NCBI RefSeq assembly: GCF_001541095.1
Contig: NZ_LMXH01000008.1
Coordinates: forward strand, 89,922-153,921
Direction: 5' to 3'
Source: Paenibacillus sp. FJAT-26967
GTDB taxonomy: Bacteria; Bacillota; Bacilli; Paenibacillales; NBRC-103111
DNA: 64,000 nt
Each line of letters opens with the position of its first letter. The first letter of the stretch is position 1. Under the pieces are notes generated by a model. The model was given only the letters and a program-made list of their open reading frames with translations, was not told the origin of the DNA and did not search any database. A program made the translations under genes and the position numbers. This document shows positions 1 to 10,116 of this stretch, piece by piece.

Positions 1-701
1 TAAGTAAGAACGACATTCAGCTTGGCCGGGGGGAAACGGTTTCGGATACGGCACAGACGATGTCCCGTTACTTGGACGGTATTATGATCCGCACGTTCGC
101 TCACCGCAATGTGGTTGACCTGGCCCGTGCCGCTACGATTCCCGTCATCAACGGGCTGACGGATTTCTCGCATCCTTGTCAGGCTTTGACAGATTACATG
201 ACCATTCAGGAGCACAAAGGAAGCCTGGAAGGCCTCAAAATCGCCTATATCGGCGATGGCAACAATATGGTTCACTCTCTGATGGTAGGGGCCGCCAAAT
301 TCGGCATGCATATTGCAGTCGCATCACCGGAAGGCTATACGCCGCAGGAAGAGCTCGTCCGTACGAGCAAGGAATTTGCGTCTCAAACAGGCGGCTCCGT
401 TCTTGTAACGAACGATCCGAAGGAAGCGGCGGCAGATGCAGACGTGATCTACACGGATGTATGGGCAAGCATGGGCTTTGAAGCCGAGCAGCAGGAGCGG
501 GAACGCGCATTTAGCGGTTACCAGGTCAACGAAGAGCTGATGAGCTATGCGAAGAAGGATTACCTCTTCCTGCACTGCCTGCCTGCACACCGCGGGGAAG
601 AAGTCAGCGAAGGCGTCATCGACGGGCCGAATTCGTTCGTATTCGATCAGGCGGAGAATCGCCTGCATGCACAGAAAGCTATTATGGCTTCAATTATGTA
701 G
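1..701 (+). CDS. argF: Ornithine carbamoyltransferase, 3' part (5' end outside window)
   Basis: Converts ornithine plus carbamoyl phosphate to citrulline in cytosolic arginine synthesis. The frame is open from base 3, so about 233 C-terminal residues of a roughly 310-330 residue family are present and the start lies left of the window. Family motifs are visible: DIQLGRGETVSDTA just before the first internal Met, the HPCQALTD carbamoyl-phosphate/ornithine motif, GDGNNMVHSL, and the FLHCLPAHRG (HCLP) ornithine-binding motif near the C-terminus. argG and argH follow on the same strand, so this is the distal part of an arginine gene group. Choosing the Met at position 60 as the start would be wrong, because conserved sequence continues upstream of it. 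Confidence 0.95.
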   Translation, partial: SKNDIQLGRGETVSDTAQTMSRYLDGIMIRTFAHRNVVDLARAATIPVINGLTDFSHPCQALTDYMTIQEHKGSLEGLKIAYIGDGNNMVHSLMVGAAKFGMHIAVASPEGYTPQEELVRTSKEFASQTGGSVLVTNDPKEAAADADVIYTDVWASMGFEAEQQERERAFSGYQVNEELMSYAKKDYLFLHCLPAHRGEEVSEGVIDGPNSFVFDQAENRLHAQKAIMASIM

Positions 702-719
702 AAACCGTGGGTCGCGTGG

Positions 720-748
720 TTGGATAAATATATTTTTTCGTCTATACT
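720..748 (+). promoter_or_regulatory. Candidate sigma-A promoter of argG
   Basis: TTGGAT (720-725), a 17-base spacer, then TATACT (743-748), in the AT-rich gap between argF and argG. Transcription would start about 40 bases before the argG ribosome site, so argG may be expressed separately from argF. I could not define a convincing ArgR/AhrC box here. Confidence 0.4.
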
Positions 749-798
749 CGATTATATAAAAGTTTATTTAAATTATTGCAGCAAAGGTGATGGGAAAC

Positions 799-2034
799 AT
801 GGCAAAGGAAAAAATCGTGCTGGCCTATTCGGGTGGTCTGGATACATCCGTTATTCTCGCATGGCTCAAAGAAACTTACGACGCTGAAATCATCGCGTTT
901 ACAGCCGATATCGGCCAGAAAGACGAGCTGGACGGTCTGGAAGAAAAAGCGCTCGCTACTGGCGCAAGCAAAGTCTATATTGACGATCTCCGCGAAGAGT
1001 TTGCAAAGGACTTCATCTACCCGATGTTCCAGTCCGGTGCACTGTACGAAGGCCAATACCTGCTCGGTACGAGCATTGCGCGTCCGCTGATCGCTAAGCG
1101 CATGGTTGAGATTGCACGCGCTGAAGGCGCAACAGCAATCGCACATGGCGCAACCGGCAAGGGCAACGACCAGATCCGTTTCGAGTTGACGGCTGCTGCG
1201 TTGGCACCGGAGCTGGGCGTTATTGCTCCTTGGCGTCTGGAATCTTTCCGGGAGCAGTTCCCGGGACGCGCGGAAATGATCGCTTATGCGGAGAAGCAGG
1301 GAATTTCTGTACAGGCTTCCGCGGCTAAGCCGTATTCAACGGACCGCAACCTGCTACATATCTCATTTGAAAGCGGCATGCTCGAAGATCCTTGGTTCGA
1401 CGCAAGTGCGGAATCCAACCGCGATATGTACGTGCTGAGCGTATCCCCGGAAGATGCGCCGGATCAGCCGGAATATATCGAGCTTGAATTTGAGAAGGGC
1501 GACTGCGTGGCGCTCAACGGCGAGAAGCTGAACCCTCTGCAAATGATGGAGAAGCTCAACGAGCTGGGCGGCAAGCATGGGATCGGACGTATCGATATGG
1601 TCGAGAATCGTTTTGTCGGCATGAAAAGCCGCGGTGTATACGAGACGCCGGGCGGTACGATCCTGTTCGCAGCTCACCGCCGGATGGAGTCGTTGACGAT
1701 GGACCGCGAAGTTATGCATCTTCGGGACTCGCTGATTGCGAAATACAGCGAGCTTGTATACAACGGATTCTGGTTTGCTCCGGAACGTCTTGCGCTTCAA
1801 GCACTCGTTACGGAGAGCCAAAAGAACGTATCGGGTACAGTTCGTGCGAAGCTCTACAAAGGCAACGTCATTGCTGCCGGCGTGAAGAGTCCGGTTAGCT
1901 TGTACAACCCGGATATCGCAACGATGGAAGCAGATCCGACCCAAGCTTACGATCAAGGCGATGCAGCCGGATTTATCCGCCTGAATGCACTGCGCCTCAA
2001 AGTTAGCTCTGGGGTGGAACAGTCCGGGAAATAA
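799..2034 (+). CDS. argG: Argininosuccinate synthase
   Basis: Condenses citrulline and aspartate using ATP to give argininosuccinate. The N-terminus carries the ATP pyrophosphatase loop AYSGGLDTS (residues about 8-16). The family hallmarks [14 protein letters not shown] and [11 protein letters not shown] follow. At 411 residues it has the usual length. I chose ATG 799 over GTG 787 and ATG 790: AAAGGTGA (784-791) is then a ribosome site at suitable distance, and [13 protein letters not shown] matches the normal family N-terminus. It lies about 100 bases after argF and 190 before argH. Confidence 0.96.
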   Translation: MAKEKIVLAYSGGLDTSVILAWLKETYDAEIIAFTADIGQKDELDGLEEKALATGASKVYIDDLREEFAKDFIYPMFQSGALYEGQYLLGTSIARPLIAKRMVEIARAEGATAIAHGATGKGNDQIRFELTAAALAPELGVIAPWRLESFREQFPGRAEMIAYAEKQGISVQASAAKPYSTDRNLLHISFESGMLEDPWFDASAESNRDMYVLSVSPEDAPDQPEYIELEFEKGDCVALNGEKLNPLQMMEKLNELGGKHGIGRIDMVENRFVGMKSRGVYETPGGTILFAAHRRMESLTMDREVMHLRDSLIAKYSELVYNGFWFAPERLALQALVTESQKNVSGTVRAKLYKGNVIAAGVKSPVSLYNPDIATMEADPTQAYDQGDAAGFIRLNALRLKVSSGVEQSGK

Positions 2035-2170
2035 TTTTCTGATCCCGATGTGCCGTTGAAGTGCAGGAATGCGGCATTTCGTTGTTACGGGAAGGGTTAT
2101 TCCATATCAGCAGAATACTTCGTTAGAATGTAAAGAAGTACAACATACATGATCGATTAAAAAGTAACGG

Positions 2171-2192
2171 AACGGGCCGGAAGCGGCCCGTT
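2171..2192 (+). other. Perfect GC-rich hairpin in the argG-argH gap
   Basis: AACGGGCCG, loop GAAG, CGGCCCGTT: a 9-bp perfect stem about 15 bases before the argH Shine-Dalgarno sequence. No U-run follows, so it is not a standard terminator. It could stabilise or pause the argGH transcript or affect argH translation. The role is unknown. Confidence 0.4.
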
Positions 2193-2222
2193 GTTCCGTT
2201 CCAATCCAAGGAGGCAGAAGTC

Positions 2223-3638
2223 GTGTCCAAACTGTGGGGCGGCCGGTTCACCAAACAAACCGACCAATTAGTAGAGGAATACACCGCTTCCATCACGTTC
2301 GATAAAGAACTGGCGGAAGAAGATATTCAGGGAAGTCTCGCTCATGTTACCATGCTGGGCAAATGCGGAATTCTTCCGCAGGAAGATGTTGAGACTATCA
2401 AGGACGGACTGAATCGCGTTCTTGGCATGATCCGCCGCGGTGAGCTGGAGTATACAGTTGCGAACGAAGACATTCATATGAATATCGAGAAGACGCTGAT
2501 CGATGAAGTGGGGCCTGTTGGAGGCAAGCTGCATACGGGCCGCAGTCGTAACGACCAAGTGGCAACGGACATGCACTTGTACCTGCGCAGCCGTGTAGTT
2601 GAATTTGTCGGCCTGCTGCAGAAGCTGCAGGAGGCACTGCTGACGCAGGCCAAAGCCAACCTCGACACCATTGTGCCGGGTTACACGCATCTGCAGCGGG
2701 CGCAGCCGATCCTGTTCGCCCATCATCTGATGGCGTACGTGTCTATGTTCCAGCGCGATATCGAGCGGCTGCAGGACAGCTACAAGCGGATCAATGTGCT
2801 TCCGCTCGGAGCGGGTGCGCTTGCGGGAACGACGTTCCCGATCGACCGTCACTTCGTAGCCGAGCAGCTTGGATTTGATGCGGTCTACGAGAACAGTCTG
2901 GATGCGGTCAGCGACCGTGATTTCATCTTGGAGTTCTTGGCGAATGCGTCCTTCATTATGATGCACTTGTCCCGTTTTTGTGAAGAGCTTGTCCTGTGGT
3001 CGAGTACCGAGTTCGCCTTCGTCGAACTGGACGATGCCTTCTGTACGGGCAGCTCCATTATGCCACAGAAGAAGAATCCGGACGTAGCCGAGCTGGTGCG
3101 CGGCAAAACAGGCCGTGTGTACGGCAACCTCTTCGGTCTGATGACCGTCCTCAAGGCGCTTCCGCTGGCCTATAACAAAGACATGCAGGAAGACAAGGAA
3201 GGAATGCTGGATACCGTCCGTACGCTTCAAGGAGCACTGCAACTGTTCGCTCCCATGGTCGCGACGATGAAAGTCAACAAAGACCGGATGCGTCAAGCCG
3301 TTAACCAGGATTTCTCCAATGCAACTGACATTGCGGATTATCTGGTTAACAAAGGGCTGCCATTCCGTCAGGCGCATGAAGTCATCGGCAAAACGGTCCT
3401 TTACTGCATCCAGCAGGGAAAATTCTTACTCGATCTGTCGATGGAGGAATTCACACAATTCTCAACTTTATTCGGCGAAGATATTTACCAGGTTCTCCAG
3501 CCGGAGCAGGTCGTTAATGCGCGTAATGTCTACGGCGGCACTGCGGGTCCGCAAGTGGAGGGGGCAATCTCTCGGGCAGAGTCCCGTATGGGAGAAACTG
3601 TTAGTTGGGTTGACAGCATGGTTTCAAAAAGTAAATAA
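2223..3638 (+). CDS. argH: Argininosuccinate lyase
   Basis: Splits argininosuccinate into arginine and fumarate, the last step of arginine synthesis. It has 471 residues, normal for the fumarase/aspartase superfamily. The signature [12 protein letters not shown] (about residues 278-289) carries the flexible catalytic loop Ser. [13 protein letters not shown] and [19 protein letters not shown] are typical ArgH stretches. It begins with GTG, preceded by AAGGAGG (2208-2214) at ideal spacing. It ends the arginine gene group; a large hairpin follows. Confidence 0.96.
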   Translation: MSKLWGGRFTKQTDQLVEEYTASITFDKELAEEDIQGSLAHVTMLGKCGILPQEDVETIKDGLNRVLGMIRRGELEYTVANEDIHMNIEKTLIDEVGPVGGKLHTGRSRNDQVATDMHLYLRSRVVEFVGLLQKLQEALLTQAKANLDTIVPGYTHLQRAQPILFAHHLMAYVSMFQRDIERLQDSYKRINVLPLGAGALAGTTFPIDRHFVAEQLGFDAVYENSLDAVSDRDFILEFLANASFIMMHLSRFCEELVLWSSTEFAFVELDDAFCTGSSIMPQKKNPDVAELVRGKTGRVYGNLFGLMTVLKALPLAYNKDMQEDKEGMLDTVRTLQGALQLFAPMVATMKVNKDRMRQAVNQDFSNATDIADYLVNKGLPFRQAHEVIGKTVLYCIQQGKFLLDLSMEEFTQFSTLFGEDIYQVLQPEQVVNARNVYGGTAGPQVEGAISRAESRMGETVSWVDSMVSKSK

Positions 3639-3651
3639 TGAATAAATAACT

Positions 3652-3715
3652 GAAAGGCTCATGAAATTCTTGCGGCTGGCGCAGCCCCCGCTTGATGCTC
3701 AGAGCCTTTCCTGTT
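3652..3715. terminator. Bidirectional terminator-like hairpin between argH and the vanW-family gene
   Basis: GAAAGGCTC (3652-3660) pairs with GAGCCTTTC (3702-3710) around a 41-base internal region; CTGTTT follows on the plus side. It separates the convergent argH and vanW-family genes. The loop is unusually long. Confidence 0.5.
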
Positions 3716-3737
3716 TCATTCTTATCGTTGTATCCGG

Positions 3738-5186
3738 TCACGGAGATGTCTGCGACCAAGATCCGGTTACTCCGTCCTCGATGACGTTGTTTTGCGGCGG
3801 GGGTTGCTTTGCGGGTACCTTAAGCTTGCCGGTATTGGCTGCCACAACTTTGTTCTGCGGGGAGTAGCGGTCTCTGGAAATTCTTTCCCGGGAAACGACA
3901 TTCCCGTTCTGTTTTTTGATCCGGAAGGTGTCTACGATAAATCCTTGTTTACCGGGGCTTAAGACGATCTGCTGTCCTGTTTGGAGAGCCGGATTATGAA
4001 CGTATTTAACAGGTGGTGAGAGGGTCTCGACTGTCGTCGACTCAATCTCATACGTCGTATCCCGTGGAATGCTTCCGAACAGTTTAACTGTTAAGGCTGT
4101 TTCCGTCATTTCAGTGCGAATGAGGAGATGGGCATTTGTGTCGTTCCGGAAGCGAAAATTGATGTATCCTGTCGAAAAAGTTGCATCCTGCCCCATAGGT
4201 GCATAACTAATCGGCAGAGAGTGGTTTTTCCGTTCGACAATTTCCAGACCGGCCCTTAAGACGGCATTGTACAGAGTCGTGGAAACTTGGCAGATTCCGC
4301 CGCCAACTCCGGGGGTCAGCTTTCCGTTCAGAATAACGGGAGCCTCCCGGAAGCCGAACTTTTTGCCGGTCTGTTCAATAATAGGTGCGTAATCGAAGAT
4401 TTCGCCTGGCTTCAGAATGACATCATGGAGCGTCGAAGCCGTAGAACGGACGTTATGTTTGCGGCCAGCCGAGGAGCTGGTTATAGCCGTAGTGAACTGA
4501 GTAAGGAGCCGATCGATACGCTGATCGCGTAACAAGCGCAGGGTCACATCCGGTGCCTTTTGATAAAAAGGAAGCTCGATCCCGGCAGGCTCCGCTTGCG
4601 CCAGAACATCGGGCTGTTGCAGGATCTGTTCGATGGATGCCTTCAAACGGCTTTCATTGATCGACAAGACGGTTTGTTCAGGCTCGTAGCGAATCTCATC
4701 CCAAGGGGTGATTATACGCTTGGCCGGAACAGGTTGATCGGCATAAAGAGTATGCCAAACAGCCCGGACCTTTGCTTCCAGCAGGCGAAGATCGACAGAT
4801 AGATGAACGGCGGTCTTATGGCTGCGAAGCCGCCAGCGGTTGCGGGCGCGAGTCAGCGTGCTGCCTTCGGTCAGATCGTTGAAGTTCTGGCGAACCGCAC
4901 TGTCATCTATACGTAGACCCAGCTGCTCCAGCGTGAGTGATTGGGAAGGGATCTCTGGTTTATTAGAGATAAGTTCGATCTTCCTTTGTTTGAGCCGATC
5001 AAGCTGCTTGTTCCAATTAGTTTCAAATTCAGCGTAACCAGTACCGCCGGCAGTCCAGCCCGATATGGAGAAGGCTTCCGGGAAGGCGGGGCGAGTGCCG
5101 TAATAAAACATAGAGCCGAGCCATAATGCAGCCGCAAGAGGCACAGCGATCAAGGTTACTACCATCATGCGTTTGACTGGCCTCAT
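3738..5186 (-). CDS. VanW/YoaR-family membrane-anchored cell-wall protein
   Basis: About 482 residues. One N-terminal membrane segment (MMVVTLIAVPLAAALWLG) is followed by a predicted extracytoplasmic part: a peptidoglycan-binding-like region, then a VanW domain with the hallmark GVGGGICQVSTTLYNAVL (about residues 270-290), then a G5-like C-terminal region. VanW proteins are linked to the cell wall but their biochemical role is not settled. I chose ATG 5186 because AAAGGAG lies 6 bases upstream; the longer open frame to 5423 has no ribosome site and non-protein-like residues. It is divergent from ftsE and may share a regulatory region with it. Confidence 0.85.
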   Translation of the reverse strand: MRPVKRMMVVTLIAVPLAAALWLGSMFYYGTRPAFPEAFSISGWTAGGTGYAEFETNWNKQLDRLKQRKIELISNKPEIPSQSLTLEQLGLRIDDSAVRQNFNDLTEGSTLTRARNRWRLRSHKTAVHLSVDLRLLEAKVRAVWHTLYADQPVPAKRIITPWDEIRYEPEQTVLSINESRLKASIEQILQQPDVLAQAEPAGIELPFYQKAPDVTLRLLRDQRIDRLLTQFTTAITSSSAGRKHNVRSTASTLHDVILKPGEIFDYAPIIEQTGKKFGFREAPVILNGKLTPGVGGGICQVSTTLYNAVLRAGLEIVERKNHSLPISYAPMGQDATFSTGYINFRFRNDTNAHLLIRTEMTETALTVKLFGSIPRDTTYEIESTTVETLSPPVKYVHNPALQTGQQIVLSPGKQGFIVDTFRIKKQNGNVVSRERISRDRYSPQNKVVAANTGKLKVPAKQPPPQNNVIEDGVTGSWSQTSP

Positions 5187-5449
5187 AAGAAGCTCCTTTG
5201 GTTTTCTTTGTAGAGTGTTGACTATCGGATTTAAAGAAACAGCTAATTCAGGGCGGATGTCTGTTCTATATGTGTATCGAGATAATCGGACAAATATGCC
5301 TTTGGGCGAAAACAGGCGAAAACGCAACATTTTCCGCGGTAAGTGTGAAAACATGTTGAATATTCCCCTTTTTTTAAAGGATTTTTGAGATGGTTGTCGA
5401 ACTTCATAGGGAGCTAGGATCAATCCGCCATTAACAGGAAGTGATGATT

Positions 5450-6136
5450 TTGATCGAGATGCAGGATGTTTGGAAGACCTATCCGAACGGGACTCACGCG
5501 CTGCGTGGAATCGACGTTAAAGTCGACCGCAACGAATTTGTTTATATTGTCGGTCCCTCGGGAGCTGGTAAATCGACCTTTATGAAGCTGATTTATCGGG
5601 AAGAAAGGCCTACAAAAGGACAAATTTTTGTTAATGGGTTTAATATCGAGAAGGTGAAGCAGCGCAAAATTCCGTATGTCCGCCGTAATATCGGCGTTAT
5701 TTTCCAAGACTATCGTTTGCTGCCGAAACTGACCGTTTTTGAGAATATTGCTTTCGCGATGGAGGTCATTGAGGCTCCGAAGAAGCTCATCAAGAAGCGG
5801 ACGATGGAAGTCCTCGATCTGGTGCACCTCAAGGACAAAGCAAATAACCTGCCAGGACAGCTGTCCGGTGGTGAACAACAACGTATAGCTATTGCTCGGG
5901 CAATAGTAAATAACCCTGCGGTTATCGTCGCAGACGAACCGACAGGGAATCTAGACCCGGATACTTCGTGGGGGATAATGAAGCTCTTGGAAGAAATTAA
6001 TTTCCGGGGTACAACGATCATGATGGCCACACACAACAAAGAAATTGTAAACACAATGCGCAAACGCGTAATTGCTATCGAGAACGGTCTCATTGCCCGT
6101 GACGAGCTGCGAGGTGAGTACGGCTATGAAGAGTAG
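5450..6136 (+). CDS. ftsE: Cell division ATP-binding protein FtsE
   Basis: Cytoplasmic ABC ATPase that partners FtsX. In Firmicutes FtsEX drives activation of a peptidoglycan hydrolase rather than import. Visible motifs: Walker A GPSGAGKST, signature LSGGEQQRIAIARAI, Walker B VIVADEPTGNLD and switch His in MATHNKE. TTG 5450 is preferred: it gives the usual MIEMQDVW start and places GGAAGTGAT (5437-5445) at the right distance. ATG 5444 or GTG 5441 are alternatives. The 3' end overlaps ftsX by 11 bases, consistent with translational coupling. Confidence 0.94.
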   Translation: MIEMQDVWKTYPNGTHALRGIDVKVDRNEFVYIVGPSGAGKSTFMKLIYREERPTKGQIFVNGFNIEKVKQRKIPYVRRNIGVIFQDYRLLPKLTVFENIAFAMEVIEAPKKLIKKRTMEVLDLVHLKDKANNLPGQLSGGEQQRIAIARAIVNNPAVIVADEPTGNLDPDTSWGIMKLLEEINFRGTTIMMATHNKEIVNTMRKRVIAIENGLIARDELRGEYGYEE

Positions 6137-7043
6137 GACACTGACCCGTCACTTGCGGGAAGGCTTTCGCAATATTATCCGTAACGGGTGGATGACGTTC
6201 GCGTCGATCTCCTCGATTACCATATCGCTCTTTATCCTTGGCGTGTTCCTGCTGCTGTCACTGAATGTGAATTACGTAGCAGATCAAATAGAAAAGCAAG
6301 TCGAAATACGCGTTTACATGGATATAAATATCCCAGATGATCAGACCAACCGGCTTAAGCAAGAGCTTATGGCTATGTCTGAGGTAAAGAATGTCACCTT
6401 CGTTTCGAAGGAGCAGGGCCTGATTGATTTGCGTGAAAGGCTTGGCGAGGAAGGCAAAGGATTCCTGGACGGATTCGATGGAGACGAGAACCCTCTGCCG
6501 CCGGCTTTTAAAGTAGAGGTTAAAGATCCCCGTCAGGTGGCAACAGTTGCGGGCAAGATCAACCAGATGAACGAAGGTAAAGAAACCAAGCTGATCGATA
6601 GTGTCAAGTACGGCCAGGGAACCGTAGAGAACATGTTCAAAATCACGGAAATTGTCCGGAATGTCGGACTCGTGCTGGTTGCTCTGCTTGCCTTCACCTC
6701 GATATTCTTGATTGCTAACACGATTAAGCTGACTATTGTTGCCCGTCGCAGAGAGATTTCCATCATGAAGCTGGTCGGTGCTACCAATTCATTTATCCGC
6801 TGGCCTTTCTTTATCGAAGGTGCCTTGCTTGGTATAGGTGGATCTGCTGTTCCGGTAATAGTCCTGTTGTATGGATATTCCAAATTGGTAGATGTAAGCA
6901 AGAGTGATTTAAGTATGGTATTTATTCAATTGAAGCCTTTTGGTGAAATCAGTTTTGTCATTGCCGGTTTGCTGCTTAGTCTCGGTTTTCTGATTGGAAT
7001 CTGGGGCAGTATCATTTCCGTGCGTAAGTTTCTCAAAGTGTAA
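6126..7043 (+). CDS. ftsX: Cell division membrane protein FtsX
   Basis: 305-residue permease-like partner of FtsE. The N-terminal helix (ASISSITISLFILGVFLLLSL) is followed by a large extracytoplasmic loop (about residues 55-165) that in this family contacts the hydrolase. Three C-terminal membrane helices follow, near residues 175-200, 225-250 and 270-300. ATG 6126 is supported by GAGGTGAG within the end of ftsE. It is followed 50 bases later by an M23 hydrolase gene, the likely client. Confidence 0.93.
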   Translation: MKSRTLTRHLREGFRNIIRNGWMTFASISSITISLFILGVFLLLSLNVNYVADQIEKQVEIRVYMDINIPDDQTNRLKQELMAMSEVKNVTFVSKEQGLIDLRERLGEEGKGFLDGFDGDENPLPPAFKVEVKDPRQVATVAGKINQMNEGKETKLIDSVKYGQGTVENMFKITEIVRNVGLVLVALLAFTSIFLIANTIKLTIVARRREISIMKLVGATNSFIRWPFFIEGALLGIGGSAVPVIVLLYGYSKLVDVSKSDLSMVFIQLKPFGEISFVIAGLLLSLGFLIGIWGSIISVRKFLKV

Positions 7044-7093
7044 ACGTGAGCAGGATCAAACGCGTGCACAATGTGTAAGAGGAGGATCAACAC

Positions 7094-8377
7094 TTGAAGA
7101 AAAGAATTATGCCTTTAGTGATTGCACTCGGAATCTCGACAACATTGCTCCCGTATTCGGTAGCCATCGGGGCTTCCAACACGGCCAAGATCGATCAAGA
7201 AATTTCGAATATGAAGAAAATGAAATCCGCCGCCGAACAGAAAGCGAAGGATGTACAAAATCAGCTTACACAGGTAGAGAAAGAAAAGCAGGAAACTGCT
7301 AAAGATATTAAGACATTAATGGATCAATTGGATGCTACAACCGCTAAACTGGCCGGGTTGAACGAACAAATCGAGAACACAACCACTGATTTGGAAGAAA
7401 ATGCGGTCCAGCTGGATGCGGCTGAGCAGCGTGTGGAAAAAAGGGACAAGCAGCTGAAATCCCGCGTACGTACCATGTATGAGAACGGCTCGGTCTCCTA
7501 CTTAGAGGTTCTACTTAATTCGACTAATTTCTCTGATTTCATTGACCGGATGTCTGCTCTGAAATCGATTGTAGATCAGGACAAGGAAATTCTGGAGGAG
7601 AATAAAAAAGACCAGGCTCTAGTTATAGAGAAGAAACAGCAAATTGAGAAACAGCTTGCTTATGTCAAAACATTGTTTGCGCAGACGGAGGATATTAAGC
7701 AGGATCTGCTCATTAAGGAAAAAGCCAAAGAGGTGAAGGTTGCTTCTCTGAGCGAAGAGCAGAAGAATCTCGAAGAAATTAACAGCGAGCAGGAACAAGC
7801 AATCATCGCTTATGCCCAGAAGGAGTCTCAGCTTCAGGCAAGGAAGAAATCAGAAGCGGCAGCAGCCGCAGCTGCGGCTGCCGCTGCAGCGGCCAAGAAG
7901 GCAGCAAGCCAGTCTTCTAATTCTGCTATAACTTCTGGCGGCGGCGGTGGCAGTGGCAGTAAAGGACCGGCTTCAAGCGCCGGCAAAATGGGGTATCCAC
8001 TGCCGTTCAAAGTGAATATATCTTCCGGCTATGGCGGACGTAATGACCCGATTAACGGATCTAGCGCCAATCACAGCGGCATTGATTTCCCGGCTCCGCT
8101 GGGTACCGATATTTATGCGGCTGAGTCAGGAACCGTGCTGGTTGCTTCGGAATGGAGCGGTTATGGCAACTGTGTAATTGTCGATCACGGCGGCGGCGTA
8201 TGGACGCTCTACGGACATATCCGCAACGGCGGGATTAAAGTACAAAAGGGCCAATCGGTGCAAAAAGGCCAGAAGATTGCTGAAGTAGGATCGACCGGTC
8301 GCTCAACAGGCAACCATCTGCACTTTGAAGTCCGTATTAATTCCAAACCGGTTAATCCGTCCGGATATCTTTTCTAG
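7094..8377 (+). CDS. Secreted EnvC-like M23 peptidoglycan hydrolase with coiled coils
   Basis: 427 residues: signal peptide (about 1-27), two long coiled-coil stretches (about 30-255), an alanine-rich run and Gly/Ser linker (about 255-295), then a LytM/M23 domain to the C-terminus. The zinc ligands are intact: HSGIDF (H-x3-D) and HLHFE (HxH), so it should be an active endopeptidase, unlike E. coli EnvC. Coiled coil plus hydrolase directly after ftsEX matches the FtsEX-controlled hydrolase type. In Bacillus that partner is the NlpC/P60 enzyme CwlO; here the catalytic domain is M23. The start is TTG 7094 behind AGAGGAGGATC. Confidence 0.92.
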   Translation: MKKRIMPLVIALGISTTLLPYSVAIGASNTAKIDQEISNMKKMKSAAEQKAKDVQNQLTQVEKEKQETAKDIKTLMDQLDATTAKLAGLNEQIENTTTDLEENAVQLDAAEQRVEKRDKQLKSRVRTMYENGSVSYLEVLLNSTNFSDFIDRMSALKSIVDQDKEILEENKKDQALVIEKKQQIEKQLAYVKTLFAQTEDIKQDLLIKEKAKEVKVASLSEEQKNLEEINSEQEQAIIAYAQKESQLQARKKSEAAAAAAAAAAAAAKKAASQSSNSAITSGGGGGSGSKGPASSAGKMGYPLPFKVNISSGYGGRNDPINGSSANHSGIDFPAPLGTDIYAAESGTVLVASEWSGYGNCVIVDHGGGVWTLYGHIRNGGIKVQKGQSVQKGQKIAEVGSTGRSTGNHLHFEVRINSKPVNPSGYLF

Positions 8378-8481
8378 AAGCTTCAACGTTTTAGGGACTG
8401 GCACTCATAAATTGGTAGAGCTTGTCATATACTAGTAAGAGCAGCTCACAAGGGTGCAAGTACAAGGGTGGTGAAACGGCA

Positions 8482-9936
8482 GTGCGATTTAAAGGACGTT
8501 CAGTTATAGCATTCGTCTTGCTAGGTATGTTCGTAAGCAGCATTTTGACACTGACGGCAGTCAGATCGAATCTGTTTCCAGGAGTGAGCAAATCCTTAGG
8601 AGTTGCCGCTCCTGCCGCTTCGTCCAGCCTCAGCAGTCAGGATGTCAATAAAATTGCGAAGACTTATGAGCTTATCGAGAACAAGTATTTGAGTGATGTG
8701 GATCACGATAAAATCATGAATGGCGCTATCAACGGGATGCTTGAAGCGCTGGAAGATCCTTATACAGTCTATATGGACAAGGAAGAAGCCAAACAATTTA
8801 CCGAGAACATTAACTCGTCGTTCCAGGGAATCGGAGCCGAGGTGACGGCAGAGGACGGCAGAATCAAGGTTGTATCGCCCATCAAAGGATCTCCGGCTGA
8901 GAAAGCAGGCATTATGGCTAATGATATTGTCGTGTCTGTGAACGGAGAAAAGCTGGACGGGCTGACAGTTAACCAGGCTGTGCTCAAAATCCGCGGTGAA
9001 AAAGGAACGCAGGCGAAGCTGGAAATTTTGCGGCCGGGCTCTTCAGACCCGACTCAAGTTACCATCGTCCGTGCGGAAATCGACATTGAAACCGTATTTG
9101 CCGAAATGCTGGAAGACGGAATAGGCAAAATCGAAGTCCGCCAGTTCTCCGCCAATACGGGAGATCATTTCAAGAAAGAACTGGAGAAGCTTGAATCCCA
9201 GGGCATGAAAGGTCTCATTATTGATGTCCGCAATGATCCCGGCGGTCTGCTAAATGTCGTGATTGATATGGTGGAGCCGTTCGTGCCTAAAGGCAAACCG
9301 ATTGTGCAGATCGAGAACCGCGACGGCAAGAAGGAAGCGACCACCTCCAAGGGCGGTACGAAGAACTATCCGGTTGTCGTCTTGACGAATAAAGGAAGCG
9401 CAAGTGCTTCCGAGATTTTGGCGGGTGCTTTTAAAGAAGCGGTCGGCAGCAAAACGATCGGAGAGACCACCTTCGGTAAAGGTACCGTCCAGGAAACGTA
9501 TGTCAAAGAAATGGGAGACGGCAGCAACATCAAAATGACCGTCTACAAGTGGCTCACACCGGATGGCAACTGGATTCACAAAAAAGGAATCGAGCCGGAT
9601 ATTAAGGTAGAGCAGCCCGCATTCTTCAAAGCTTCCATTCTATCTAAGAAGGACACTTTGAAGCCGGACAGCAACAATGAAGATGTCAAGAACCTTCAGC
9701 TGATGCTGACCGGGATTGGGCATGCGCCTGATCGGACGGACGGCTACTACAGCGCCAAAACCGCTCAGGCGGTTAAAGCCTTTCAGACGAGCAAGGGCCT
9801 TCCGGCAACAGGGGAAGTGGACATTGCGACAGCCAAGAAGCTGGAGACTGCGGTACTTGAAGCCATCAAGCTGCCTAAGAATGATAACCAGTTGAAAGCG
9901 GCTGTGAAAGAGCTGCAGACCCAGCTTTCCAAGTAA
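8482..9936 (+). CDS. ctpB: Carboxyl-terminal processing protease, S41 family, with C-terminal peptidoglycan-binding domain
   Basis: 484 residues: N-terminal signal anchor (SVIAFVLLGMFVSSILTL), PDZ domain (about 105-190), S41 catalytic core and a C-terminal PG_binding_1 domain (about 395-465). The catalytic Ser is in GSASASEILAGAF (about residue 308) and the Lys in FGKGTVQ (about 332). It is extracytoplasmic. In Bacillus CtpB takes part in sporulation signalling by cutting SpoIVFA. The GTG start at 8482 with GGTGGTG upstream is preferred over an upstream frame extension. The order ftsE-ftsX-(hydrolase)-ctpB-minJ resembles B. subtilis. Confidence 0.9.
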   Translation: MRFKGRSVIAFVLLGMFVSSILTLTAVRSNLFPGVSKSLGVAAPAASSSLSSQDVNKIAKTYELIENKYLSDVDHDKIMNGAINGMLEALEDPYTVYMDKEEAKQFTENINSSFQGIGAEVTAEDGRIKVVSPIKGSPAEKAGIMANDIVVSVNGEKLDGLTVNQAVLKIRGEKGTQAKLEILRPGSSDPTQVTIVRAEIDIETVFAEMLEDGIGKIEVRQFSANTGDHFKKELEKLESQGMKGLIIDVRNDPGGLLNVVIDMVEPFVPKGKPIVQIENRDGKKEATTSKGGTKNYPVVVLTNKGSASASEILAGAFKEAVGSKTIGETTFGKGTVQETYVKEMGDGSNIKMTVYKWLTPDGNWIHKKGIEPDIKVEQPAFFKASILSKKDTLKPDSNNEDVKNLQLMLTGIGHAPDRTDGYYSAKTAQAVKAFQTSKGLPATGEVDIATAKKLETAVLEAIKLPKNDNQLKAAVKELQTQLSK

Positions 9937-9941
9937 ACAAA

Positions 9942-9999
9942 AAGACGGTAAGGGGAATCGCGCACGGATAAGCGCAGCCCTTACCGTCTTCTTCTTTTT
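9942..9999 (+). terminator. Intrinsic terminator after ctpB
   Basis: A 13-bp stem, AAGACGGTAAGGG (9942-9954) with CCCTTACCGTCTT (9978-9990), followed by CTTCTTTTTG. It ends the ftsE-ctpB transcription unit and makes the minJ-like gene a separate unit. Confidence 0.85.
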
Positions 10000-10116
10000 G
10001 ACAAATGCAGAGGTGCGGAAGGAAAAAGAACAGGCGGGTCGAATAGTATAGGGAGTGTCAGAATGAGTTTTTATCCCATATAGACATGTAAGATTCGAGC
10101 CTGCAAGGAGAGTGTT

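Noticed and set aside
2268..3377. 369-codon minus-strand open frame opposite argH
   Set aside because: It mirrors the codon structure of argH, lacks a ribosome site and shows no protein family features; it is a shadow of a highly conserved gene.
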